DNA of 25,972 nt. Origin: a virus. A model generated the notes under the pieces. That model made no database searches. It worked only from the letters and a program-made list of their open reading frames with translations, and was not told the DNA's origin. Where the stretch lies: positions 1-25,972 of IMG/VR virus record IMGVR_UViG_3300017776_000159. The stretch is one strand, 5' to 3'. The position numbers and the translations under genes are program-made. Below, piece after piece: positions 15,730-21,536 of this stretch (position 1 is its first letter; each line of letters begins with the position of its first letter).

Positions 15730-16488
15730 TTATTCTCCAGTTTCAGTAGTGTAGTTTTTCGCAAGTTGCCAGTAAGTCAGCAAGGCCTTAAACATTGCCA
15801 AGTGTCTCTGATGGCTATCACGGTCCCAAACGTGATGCTTAACGATAGTAGGGTCATCCCTATCAATGAAGATAGAGATTCTCTCAGGATTAATGTATCG
15901 CATACCTTCAGCATAGGCGCTTAACTGCATCCCATGCTCATCGTACACAAGCTTGCTGACCTCTTTATCAGCTAAATTATCTTTGGTCTTAAAGTCCACA
16001 AACACGCCACCCAGAGAGCCAAGGTCTATCTTGCCGCCATAACCTAAACGGCTACAAAAGCTAGTTTCTGCGCTCCAAACGGCTAGAGGGTGTAGCTCAT
16101 CAAGTATCTCTCTGACCGCAGTGTAAGCAGGTGTGCTTGAACGCCCCTTAAAGCCGCTCTCAACCATTCCATGTATTTCCGTGCCCCTTTCTGCCGCCTC
16201 ACGCCCAACGCGCTTAGATTCTCTTAGAACGGCCTTTAGGTGGCTTTTATCATCTGCATAGTCAGAGCGCCTGATAGTAAATGTTGCATCAATGGCCTGC
16301 AGTATTTTCCAGTGCGTTAAGGCCGGTTTGTCTGCAATGCCCAGAATGGATGTCACTGAAGGGACCAGATCAAGCTTTCTGGCCTCTCGCAGTGTCGTAT
16401 TTTTGGTTTTGCCGCAACCGGTCTCATAGGTATATGCGGGGGCACCTGATCGCGTGTACCAGTGCCCAGACTCAGCTACATATTTCAT
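15730..16488 (-). CDS. PD-(D/E)XK exonuclease, RecB/Cas4-like
   Basis: A 252-residue nuclease. The PD-(D/E)XK core is visible: GTEIHGMVE in the central helix, then AETSFCSRLGYGGKIDLGSL (catalytic D in GGKIDL), GVFVDFKTKD (the D-x-K element in VDFKT) and the following QLSAYAEG helix. It probably resects double-stranded ends to expose single strands for the annealing protein. The start at 16488 is preferred because ATG overlaps the upstream stop as ATGA; an in-frame ATG at 16503 adds five residues but has no ribosome site. It sits between the annealing protein and SSB. Confidence 0.85.
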   Translation of the reverse strand: MKYVAESGHWYTRSGAPAYTYETGCGKTKNTTLREARKLDLVPSVTSILGIADKPALTHWKILQAIDATFTIRRSDYADDKSHLKAVLRESKRVGREAAERGTEIHGMVESGFKGRSSTPAYTAVREILDELHPLAVWSAETSFCSRLGYGGKIDLGSLGGVFVDFKTKDNLADKEVSKLVYDEHGMQLSAYAEGMRYINPERISIFIDRDDPTIVKHHVWDRDSHQRHLAMFKALLTYWQLAKNYTTETGE

Positions 16489-16877
16489 TTTGGCACCGCC
16501 CATGATGGGATGTTGTTCACGGTAGTGCCGGCAGGCAAGTAGTACAAGTAGCGGCCTACTCCAAACAATACAGCGGCACGCTTCAGAGCGTCAGATATAC
16601 CGCCCTTCTCACCTTCAATCTTGGTGTCACCTGCGCCATCGCACTTGGTGATCCACTCGCCATCTACGCGAATAGACAGCCGGCAGATAACACGGCCACC
16701 CAGATCCTCATAGTGGCACTGCCAGTTTTCCATGCCGACAACATCATCTAGACGCTTCATAACAGCACGGGCATCGATGTAGGCTAACTGCTTGCCGCCA
16801 CCGCCTGCACGGAATTTAAGTACGCTCAGGGCGAAAGGAGCTTTAAGCTCCTCCCTGATTTGATCCCAGTTTTTCAT
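16485..16877 (-). CDS. Rad52/Rad22-like single-strand annealing protein
   Basis: A 130-residue Rad52-family annealing recombinase, which pairs complementary single strands in phage recombination. It shows a basic N-terminal segment, QLAYIDARAVMKRLDDVVGM, then WQCHYEDLGGRVICRLSIRV, and the diagnostic C-terminal helix SDALKRAAVLFGVGRYLYYL (about residues 95-114). It is shorter than eukaryotic Rad52 but typical of phage members, which keep only the annealing core. ATGA overlaps join it to the genes on both sides. Its partners are the exonuclease and SSB downstream. Confidence 0.88.
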   Translation of the reverse strand: MKNWDQIREELKAPFALSVLKFRAGGGGKQLAYIDARAVMKRLDDVVGMENWQCHYEDLGGRVICRLSIRVDGEWITKCDGAGDTKIEGEKGGISDALKRAAVLFGVGRYLYYLPAGTTVNNIPSWAVPK

Positions 16878-17230
16878 AGTAGTCTCCCCAACTCAGATAT
16901 GTGATTGTTGATTTGCTCAGACGCATACTGATTGCCATAGCCGTTGTAATAATCGTCAGACTGATTCTCTAACGCATCATAACCCTGCAGGCAGTCATAC
17001 TCGCCCTTGGCATAGTCGTCAAACTCAACGTGTTCCTCAACCTCGTCTGCCTTGACCCACCAAGCCATCTGCCAACCGATAGCGCCCTTTGGGTTGCGCT
17101 CTGTTCTGCGCACCTTGGTAAGCGACTTAACTTGTATGCAAGTCTCGCCCTTATCGTTAGTGTTAAGCACATCCCAGATCAGCCACAAGTGGCCGTTGAT
17201 TTTTACAGTTTTGCCTTCTTCTAATTTCAT
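16874..17230 (-). CDS. Hypothetical protein leading the recombination operon
   Basis: A 118-residue protein. The N-terminal part is beta-rich (GKTVKINGHLWLIWDVLNTN, then GETCIQVKSLTKVRRTERNP) and includes GAIGWQMAWWVKADEVEEHV. The C-terminal third is acidic and rich in Tyr/Asn/Asp (YNGYGNQYASEQ). No function is recognised. It is the first gene after the leftward promoter, and its leader carries CTAACCAAGGGGAA, the same ribosome-site cassette used by the early genes at 19974-21537. It overlaps the annealing protein gene by ATGA. Confidence 0.75.
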   Translation of the reverse strand: MKLEEGKTVKINGHLWLIWDVLNTNDKGETCIQVKSLTKVRRTERNPKGAIGWQMAWWVKADEVEEHVEFDDYAKGEYDCLQGYDALENQSDDYYNGYGNQYASEQINNHISELGRLL

Positions 17231-17256
17231 AGTGGTTCCCCTTGGTTAGTTTTGCC

Positions 17257-17284
17257 AATATACCACAGTAAACTGCAATTGCAA
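17257..17284 (-). promoter_or_regulatory. Leftward promoter of the recombination operon
   Basis: -35 TTGCAA (17279-17284), a 16-base spacer and -10 TATATT (17257-17262) preceded by TGG, making an extended -10. The -35 overlaps the palindrome TGCAATTGCA at 17274-17283, a likely operator. Confidence 0.7.
17274..17283. promoter_or_regulatory. Operator candidate TGCAATTGCA
   Basis: A perfect 10-bp palindrome over the leftward -35 element. It shares the half-site TTGCAA with the second operator at 17318, so both may bind the regulator encoded at 17377. Confidence 0.5.
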
Positions 17285-17317
17285 CACATTTAGTAAAATT
17301 AATTTTTAAGTGCCACT

Positions 17318-17335
17318 GTTGCAATAGATCGCAAC
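17318..17335. promoter_or_regulatory. Operator candidate, 18-bp dyad
   Basis: GTTGCAATAGATCGCAAC, an inverted repeat with one mismatch between its eight-base arms. It covers the -35 of the rightward promoter, the classic position for autorepression by a Cro/CI-like protein. Confidence 0.55.
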
Positions 17336-17347
17336 AAGTCGTATACT
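17319..17347 (+). promoter_or_regulatory. Rightward promoter of regulator and replication operon
   Basis: -35 TTGCAA (17319-17324), a 17-base spacer and -10 TATACT (17342-17347). It lies 30 bases before the regulator ATG. Confidence 0.72.
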
Positions 17348-17376
17348 TGGCGAAAATTCACTAACTAGGAAAAAAG

Positions 17377-17586
17377 ATGTTTGACATAAAACGAGCGATC
17401 AATATCGGGATGGCGCTGTACAACTTGAGTCATGGTGAGTTGTCAGAACGGTCTGGTATTACCGCAAGCGCATTAAGCAACTTAAAGGGGAAAGGCAATC
17501 CAACTCTGCAGACAATGCAAAAACTGTCAGAGACATTTGGCGTGCCTTTATCAGTATTTATAGGATGGGGGGAGTATGGACAATAA
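17377..17586 (+). CDS. Cro/CI-like (XRE family) transcription regulator
   Basis: A 69-residue single-domain HTH_3 protein. The helix-turn-helix spans about residues 19-40 (SHGELSERSGITASALSNLK), followed by the helix NPTLQTMQKLSETFGVPLSV. There is no dimerisation or peptidase domain, so it resembles Cro more than full-length CI. It lies beside divergent promoters whose -35 elements are covered by palindromes, which suggests it controls both its own operon and the leftward recombination operon. The ribosome site is weak (TAGGAAAAAAG). Its end overlaps the replication initiator by 11 bases. Presence of a Cro-like protein does not prove a temperate lifestyle; no integrase is visible. Confidence 0.87.
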   Translation: MFDIKRAINIGMALYNLSHGELSERSGITASALSNLKGKGNPTLQTMQKLSETFGVPLSVFIGWGEYGQ

Positions 17587-18250
17587 ACCATTATTCGCAG
17601 TCATACCTGCGGCAGTATTCTACGACACAAACCTGAGCGCAAACGCTAGGCTGTTATTTGGCGAGCTATCTGGACTGACGAGCTCTCAAGGTTTTTGTTG
17701 GGCAAGCAACCAGTATTTTCAGAAGCGTCACAATGTAAGCAGGCGCTCAATCACTAAGTGGATTGGCGAGCTAGCAGATGCCGGCTACATCAACGTGCAG
17801 TGCTTTCTGGATGAGAACCAGATTCAGCGCAGACATATCTACATCACTGAAACTGGGTTGGGTATGGAAGATAAGTTCATGGGGGGTGGAAAAAATGTTC
17901 ATGGGGGGGATGAAGAAATGTTCCATACCCCCGTGAAGAAAAGTGCCACATTAATAGAAAAGGGTAATAATAAATCTAATAATAAAACTATTAGAGGCGC
18001 ACGCCCAACTGTTGATGAGGTTCAGGACTATTGTGATCAGAGAGGTAATGGCATAGATGGTCAGTATTTTTGTGATTACTATGGGGCAAGAGGGTGGAAA
18101 ACGAAGGGAGGCACACCGGTACAAGATTGGCAGGCGTGCGTTAGGACTTGGGAGAAGGGTGACCAAAAGCGTAAACAGGCCAAAGGCAAGGATAGTATTA
18201 AGGCATCCTCGATCGAGGATAAAATCACTGATAGATCATGGGCGATGTAA
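17576..18250 (+). CDS. Replication initiation protein, winged-helix type
   Basis: A 224-residue protein. Residues about 1-95 form a winged-helix domain (SANARLLFGELSGLTSSQGF, then NVSRRSITKWIGELADAGYI) like the HTH_36 domain of plasmid and phage initiators. A Gly/Lys/Asn-rich linker is followed by a C-terminal segment (PTVDEVQDYCDQRGNGIDGQ and YYGARGWKTKGGTPVQDWQA ending CVRTWE). That segment matches phage replication O/DnaT-like proteins, which bind the origin and recruit the host helicase. GGGGGAG precedes ATG 17576. The iteron-like array at 19779 is a candidate target. Confidence 0.8.
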   Translation: MDNKPLFAVIPAAVFYDTNLSANARLLFGELSGLTSSQGFCWASNQYFQKRHNVSRRSITKWIGELADAGYINVQCFLDENQIQRRHIYITETGLGMEDKFMGGGKNVHGGDEEMFHTPVKKSATLIEKGNNKSNNKTIRGARPTVDEVQDYCDQRGNGIDGQYFCDYYGARGWKTKGGTPVQDWQACVRTWEKGDQKRKQAKGKDSIKASSIEDKITDRSWAM

Positions 18251-18251
18251 A

Positions 18252-18590
18252 ATGGTAAAAAATAATACAAACAATGAAATGCGTATGGTGGAGTTTAAGG
18301 GTGTACACCCTTACTTCATCGAGGGTGAGTGTTACGGTATTACTGAGTATGCTGAGTGGACTCGTAAGTTTAGTCAGCATGGTCCAGTAGCCAGAGCGTG
18401 CTTAAAGGGCAGGTTAGCCGGCAGGACATATTGCGAGCCGCACTGTCTGCTATCTAAAGAGGAGTACGTTGCGGAGAACCAGAAGCGCAGGGAAAAGGAG
18501 GGGCCAAAGGCAGAGGTGGCGAAACGATTCCTGCGGCTAGAAACTAAAGCCATGCGATTGGCAGATAAATTTTTGAGGGTATCACTATGA
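18252..18590 (+). CDS. Hypothetical protein, possible metal binding
   Basis: A 112-residue protein. The start at 18252 is chosen because it directly follows the upstream stop; the frame is open to 18057 but would overlap the replication gene. The ribosome site is poor, so coupling to upstream translation is likely. Features include EFKGVHPYFIEGECYGITEY, a Cys/His set (C..., ACLKGRLAGRTYCEPHC) that could bind zinc, and a Lys/Arg-rich C-terminal helix. No family is recognised. The position in a replication and recombination operon suggests DNA metabolism. Confidence 0.65.
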   Translation: MVKNNTNNEMRMVEFKGVHPYFIEGECYGITEYAEWTRKFSQHGPVARACLKGRLAGRTYCEPHCLLSKEEYVAENQKRREKEGPKAEVAKRFLRLETKAMRLADKFLRVSL

Positions 18591-19042
18591 AAGATGTAAT
18601 TGTTAGCACTGAGATGGATTTCATTAATGCGTTCAACACGCTCAGCAGTTTGTGGCGAGACAAGAAGTGGCTCAAGATTAACGTGAGCACTAGGCGCACT
18701 CGCAGTGGTCCACAGAATAATGCACTGCATTTATTTTTCCGGAATCTTGCGGAAGATCTAAACAATGCCGGCTACCCGTCACAGATTGGATTCGCAGGCA
18801 GGCCCAACACCATCGAGGTTGACTGGACTGAGCAGAGCGTTAAGGAGCTGTGGAAGGCGATACAAAATGCCATGTTTCCTGAGACTGCAGGCAAGACCAG
18901 TTACCTTGAGCGCGGGCAAATCAACATGGTGTACGATGTGCTGTATGCGCACCTGACCAAAATTACTGATGGCACGGTACGGACAGCATTCCCTAGTTGT
19001 GAGGGACCCATGCTTGCAAACACGGAGAGACGAGGTGGCTAA
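18587..19042 (+). CDS. ninB: NinB recombination mediator
   Basis: A 151-residue protein of the NinB (lambda Orf) family, a recombination mediator that binds SSB and single-stranded DNA. Visible family features are RTRSGPQNNALHLFFRNLAE in the N-terminal half, then VDWTEQSVKELWKAIQNAMF (the 'W....VKE.LW' pattern), ERGQINMVYDVLYAHLTKIT and the closing TAFPSCEGP. It overlaps the previous gene by ATGA and NinG by eight bases. The ninB-ninG order is preserved from lambda, though the genes between them in lambda are missing here. Confidence 0.85.
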   Translation: MKDVIVSTEMDFINAFNTLSSLWRDKKWLKINVSTRRTRSGPQNNALHLFFRNLAEDLNNAGYPSQIGFAGRPNTIEVDWTEQSVKELWKAIQNAMFPETAGKTSYLERGQINMVYDVLYAHLTKITDGTVRTAFPSCEGPMLANTERRGG

Positions 19043-19442
19043 AAAAACATTGCGGGCTCAGTGCTTGGAGAAACTGCAGAAACTGTCCCGCATGAAGTCA
19101 GCAGATGACAATGGGTATTGCCAGTGCGTGAGTTGCGGGAAAAGTGTCCACTGGAAGGAGTGCGATGGTGGGCACTATATCCCCAAGGGTAGCTCTAGCT
19201 ATTGGAGCCTAGAGGAGTGCAACGTCTGGCCGCAGTGCAAAGGGTGCAATGGGTTTGGTATGCGCTACGGTTCTGCAGAGTCAGAGTACACGCTCTGGAT
19301 GATAGATTATTTTGGCAGAGACTTTGTTGATGAGATGCATCGAGATAAGCGCAAAGTCAAAAAAATGTATGCGGCTGACTATCGAGATTTACTGGATAAT
19401 TTTAATGAGCAGATTAAATTCCATGAGGAGAGATTGAAATGA
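19035..19442 (+). CDS. ninG: NinG (Rap-like) recombination endonuclease
   Basis: A 135-residue protein of the NinG/Rap family; lambda Rap resolves Holliday junctions and D-loops. Zinc-finger cysteines are visible as CVSC (31-34) and CKGC (68-71), with an HNH-like segment between them (ECDGGHYIPKGSSSYW, D44 and H47, then ECNVWPQC). The C-terminal helices (VDEMHRDKRKVKKMY) match the family. Start GTG 19035 is supported by GGAGA at good spacing; the frame is open to 18969 but would lie inside ninB. It overlaps ninB by eight bases. Confidence 0.88.
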   Translation: MAKKTLRAQCLEKLQKLSRMKSADDNGYCQCVSCGKSVHWKECDGGHYIPKGSSSYWSLEECNVWPQCKGCNGFGMRYGSAESEYTLWMIDYFGRDFVDEMHRDKRKVKKMYAADYRDLLDNFNEQIKFHEERLK

Positions 19443-19678
19443 AAACTATCACAATTGGCGAGCTAATAGATTTAGCTGATCAGTATGGTTTTGATGATTT
19501 AAAGAAGCGCATCCACACGGTGTGCGATAGTGTCATGGTGGGTGGCGCAAACAGCACTGCCGCATTAGCAGAGATTGAGGAGGTTGCTGACATCATGCAC
19601 GACAAAATATTGGAGGCGCAAATACCTCCAGATGAGGAGCAATTAACCTTGATGAATCCAACCTTTGATGTAGAATAA
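19439..19678 (+). CDS. Hypothetical acidic protein
   Basis: A 79-residue acidic helical protein (TIGELIDLADQYGFDDLKKR, then STAALAEIEEVADIMHDKIL). Its ATG overlaps the NinG stop (ATGA), so it belongs to the same operon, and it is the last gene before a terminator. No function is recognised; an accessory to NinG or a partner for another operon protein is possible. Confidence 0.7.
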   Translation: MKTITIGELIDLADQYGFDDLKKRIHTVCDSVMVGGANSTAALAEIEEVADIMHDKILEAQIPPDEEQLTLMNPTFDVE

Positions 19679-19741
19679 CGGGTGTTGGAATAACCCAACA
19701 AATTAACCCAATCGTTTTTTATTTGTTTATTTCCCCTTTGG

Positions 19742-19767
19742 CCTCGCATTTGCGGGGTCTTTTTTTG
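19742..19767 (+). terminator. Rho-independent terminator of the replication operon
   Basis: Stem CCTCGC/GCGGGG (one T-G pair), loop ATTT, then TCTTTTTTT. A smaller hairpin TGTTGG/CCAACA (around 19683-19700) lies just after the last gene and may add to termination. Confidence 0.85.
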
Positions 19768-19778
19768 CCCTGAAAAAG

Positions 19779-19850
19779 TAGCGGACAAAAACCGTGAAAA
19801 TTTGTCCGGACAGCTAGCGGACAAAAAACATCAAAATTTGTCCGGAAGGT
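19779..19850. repeat. Two tandem 36-bp repeats with inverted CGGACAAA arms (origin candidate)
   Basis: Two direct copies (19779-19814 and 19815-19850), identical at 30 of 36 positions. Each holds CGGACAAA, an 11-base spacer and TTTGTCCG. The arms alternate in direction, so TGTCCGGACA at the inner junction is itself a perfect palindrome. The block lies in the largest non-coding gap (19679-19973), between a terminator and AT-rich DNA, with a replication initiator encoded upstream. Origin iterons or an operator array are both possible. Confidence 0.6.
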
Positions 19851-19898
19851 GTTTCCCTAGTTATTCTAAAAAGTTATAAGCATATGCAAAATGGTTAT

Positions 19899-19926
19899 TA
19901 GACAGTAACTGTTACTAAGGTATAAT
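19899..19926 (+). promoter_or_regulatory. Promoter with embedded operator GTAACTGTTAC
   Basis: -35 TAGACA (19899-19904), a 16-base spacer and -10 TATAAT (19921-19926). The spacer contains the perfect dyad AGTAACTGTTACT (19904-19916). The promoter at 21163 has the same dyad in the same place. Confidence 0.75.
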
Positions 19927-19973
19927 GGGCACATCAAGACAAGAGATACACTAACTTAACCAAGGGGAAATAT

Positions 19974-20312
19974 ATGAAACAAGTCAAATTTGGAATTAGG
20001 TTTACTGTCAACGACTACGCGCTAGGCGAGTTAGGTATGTTCGTTGAGTGTGCTACCAATATTGAAGGGGAGCGTGACCTACAGGATCGCTACATCAAAT
20101 TTCTCAGGGCTGTGAAAGACAAGCAAGTGAAGCCATCTACATTAGTTGACTCTGATGTCTTGGCTGTGTTTGCTGACGATCTTGAGAACCGCGCCAGTAT
20201 TGACTACCTTGAAGGCCACTACGATGACGAGCCTGAGATTATGGCGGGGGGCAAAATGTTCTACGGGCGATACCTCAAGCTTAAAGAAGTCCACTGCGGC
20301 TTAATCAAATAA
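19974..20312 (+). CDS. Hypothetical early protein
   Basis: A 112-residue acidic soluble protein (VKFGIRFTVNDYALGELGMF, then DSDVLAVFADDLENRASIDY, closing GLIK). No function is recognised. It is the first gene behind the promoter at 19899 and carries the leader AACCAAGGGGAA before its ATG. It ends in a 'TTAATCAAATAA' string also found, with one change, at the end of the gene at 21228; a hairpin follows in both cases. Confidence 0.72.
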   Translation: MKQVKFGIRFTVNDYALGELGMFVECATNIEGERDLQDRYIKFLRAVKDKQVKPSTLVDSDVLAVFADDLENRASIDYLEGHYDDEPEIMAGGKMFYGRYLKLKEVHCGLIK

Positions 20313-20319
20313 ACTAACC

Positions 20320-20335
20320 GCCCCCGCAAGGGGGC
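20320..20335 (+). promoter_or_regulatory. Intergenic GC hairpin with GCAA tetraloop
   Basis: GCCCCC, loop GCAA (a GNRA tetraloop) and GGGGGC. No T-run follows, so it is more likely an mRNA stabiliser or processing barrier than a terminator. It is flanked by CTAACC upstream and AACCAAGGGGAA downstream. Confidence 0.65.
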
Positions 20336-20354
20336 ATAACCAAGGGGAAGTAAA

Positions 20355-20717
20355 ATGGAAAAAATATTTATGGGTTATAACCCGAAACTACCAGAGTACT
20401 GCAACATCGCTGACCGGCTTGCCGCGCAATGTTTGATCTCTGAGTTGTTGGCCGCAGAATGCACGGTGACCATCAATGACGGTGAGGATGATTGCCTTGA
20501 GAAGTCTTCAGACTACACTGAGATCCTGCAGGCTATGTCGAGCTCTGGTGAAGATGTTGTGGTGCCATTCGACAAAGACGGTAACAGCATGGGGTGGTTT
20601 TACCTGATCTACGATAACGGTTCAGAGCACAACCCGATGATCCTGATCAGCGACTACACCGCCAATAGTTTTTGCGAGTTGATCTGGAATAAGGTAGACG
20701 AGCAATTAAGTGTTTAA
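20355..20717 (+). CDS. Hypothetical early protein upstream of ribozyme
   Basis: A 120-residue acidic protein with four cysteines (EYCNIADRLAAQCLISELLA, then VVVPFDKDGNSMGWFYLIYD, and FCELIWNKVDEQLSV at the end). No family is recognised. The leader is AACCAAGGGGAAG. Its stop codon lies inside the 5' edge of the hammerhead ribozyme, so ribosomes finishing this gene would cover the ribozyme's first helix. Confidence 0.72.
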   Translation: MEKIFMGYNPKLPEYCNIADRLAAQCLISELLAAECTVTINDGEDDCLEKSSDYTEILQAMSSSGEDVVVPFDKDGNSMGWFYLIYDNGSEHNPMILISDYTANSFCELIWNKVDEQLSV

Positions 20718-20840
20718 CTCAACTGACGAGCTAGGGCGGTTCCCTAGCGAAACCTAGCGTTGACTTAACGATAACGGGTCATGCGGGAATCACGCCCAGA
20801 AGCTACAAGGGTGCCCCATGACCTCTAGGTCTTGAGAAAC
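20712..20840 (+). ncRNA. Hammerhead self-cleaving ribozyme, type I topology
   Basis: All elements of the hammerhead are present. Helix I is CTCAA (20718-20722) with TTGAG (20832-20836), extended by GTTT/AAAC across a two-base bulge. The core is CTGACGA (20723-20729). Helix II is GCTAGGG/CCCTAGC, seven perfect pairs closed by CGGTT. GAA follows at 20749-20751. Helix III is ACCTAG (20752-20757) with CTAGGT (20825-20830), starting with the required A-U pair. The unpaired C at 20831 is the cleavage nucleotide, so the cut falls between 20831 and 20832, 29 bases before ATG 20861. Helix III holds a 67-nt structured insertion. The loop GGTT of helix II could also pair with AACC at 20838-20841, resembling known stabilising contacts. 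No ribozyme protein partner is expected. Confidence 0.93.
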
Positions 20841-20860
20841 CAACTGAAAGGGGAAGTACA

Positions 20861-21142
20861 ATGAAAGCAATAACTTTATGCAAGCATATCAACAAGGCGT
20901 TTCCTAAAGCGAATGCGGTCACCTACAACGAGTGGACCGGTGAGGAGAAGGTTGATAAGTACCGTATCTGGTTCCGTTGCGAGGGCGAGTGCGCCCCTGA
21001 TGGAATGCCGCTACACGACTACTGGCAGGAATGGCACCCTGATGGGTTTCACCCTGACCTAAAGCGCTTGGTTGAGAAGCACGGGTTTTACCTTGAGAAT
21101 CACGATGCCGGCACGATGATGGCCTGCAGTCTAGACTGGTAA
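20861..21142 (+). CDS. Hypothetical early protein downstream of ribozyme
   Basis: A 93-residue protein rich in Trp, His and Cys (LCKHINKAFPKANAVTYNEW, then YRIWFRCEGECAPDGM and HDYWQEWHPDGFHPDLKRLV). No family is recognised; the Cys/His content might bind metal. Its mRNA leader is what remains after ribozyme cleavage: a 29-nt 5'-hydroxyl leader containing AAGGGGAAG before the ATG. Confidence 0.72.
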   Translation: MKAITLCKHINKAFPKANAVTYNEWTGEEKVDKYRIWFRCEGECAPDGMPLHDYWQEWHPDGFHPDLKRLVEKHGFYLENHDAGTMMACSLDW

Positions 21143-21162
21143 AATTATTTTGTTAAAAGGGG

Positions 21163-21191
21163 TTGCACGGTAACCGTTACTCGATTACAAT
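21163..21191 (+). promoter_or_regulatory. Promoter with embedded operator GTAACCGTTAC
   Basis: -35 TTGCAC (21163-21168), a 17-base spacer and -10 TACAAT (21186-21191). The dyad GTAACCGTTAC (21170-21180) fills the spacer, matching the operator at 19905 apart from its central base. Confidence 0.75.
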
Positions 21192-21227
21192 GTAACCTCA
21201 TTAACGAGATATGTAAGGGGAATCAAG

Positions 21228-21494
21228 ATGTTAGGTTCAGGTAGCTTACCAAATACAAGCCGCAAGGCAGTACGTCATGGTCATAAGGGTAACGTCAAAA
21301 AATATCAGGTTTTGAGCAGAGTAAAGTGCGCTGAAGAACGTGCAGAAATGAAAGAGTTTGGCATTACAGATGCCGATGAATGGACTGTGGCTCACGAAGG
21401 CAAGCTGACAGCAAGCAAGGCCGCTGACCTTAGACTGCGACTAGAGCGTATTGGTCACGATACCAAAACCATCAACCTTAACCTAATCAAGTAA
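21228..21494 (+). CDS. Hypothetical early protein
   Basis: An 88-residue basic protein (SLPNTSRKAVRHGHKGNVKK, then KCAEERAEMKEFGITDADEW and a C-terminal LRLRLERIGHDTKTINLNLI). The mixed charge and helix content could suit nucleic-acid binding, but no domain is recognised. It has its own regulated promoter (21163) and the leader TAAGGGGAATC. It ends in LIK like the protein encoded at 19974. Confidence 0.7.
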   Translation: MLGSGSLPNTSRKAVRHGHKGNVKKYQVLSRVKCAEERAEMKEFGITDADEWTVAHEGKLTASKAADLRLRLERIGHDTKTINLNLIK

Positions 21495-21501
21495 TCTAAC
21501 C

Positions 21502-21517
21502 GGCCCCTGCGGGGGCC
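21502..21517 (+). promoter_or_regulatory. Intergenic GC hairpin with TGCG loop
   Basis: GGCCCC, loop TGCG and GGGGCC, flanked by CTAACC and ATCAAGGGGAA. It has the same layout as the hairpin at 20320 with a different stem sequence, so structure appears conserved rather than sequence. Confidence 0.65.
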
Positions 21518-21536
21518 ATCAATCAAGGGGAATAAA

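Noticed and set aside
17377-17586. Proof of a temperate lifestyle
   Set aside because: A lone Cro-like regulator also occurs in virulent phages; no integrase, attachment site or full CI repressor is visible.
19779-19850. CRISPR array
   Set aside because: Only two units, directly abutting with no spacers, and each unit is internally palindromic; no cas genes nearby.
20712-20840. Rho-independent terminator or simple intergenic hairpin
   Set aside because: There is no T-run, and the nested helices with exact hammerhead core bases are not explained by a terminator.
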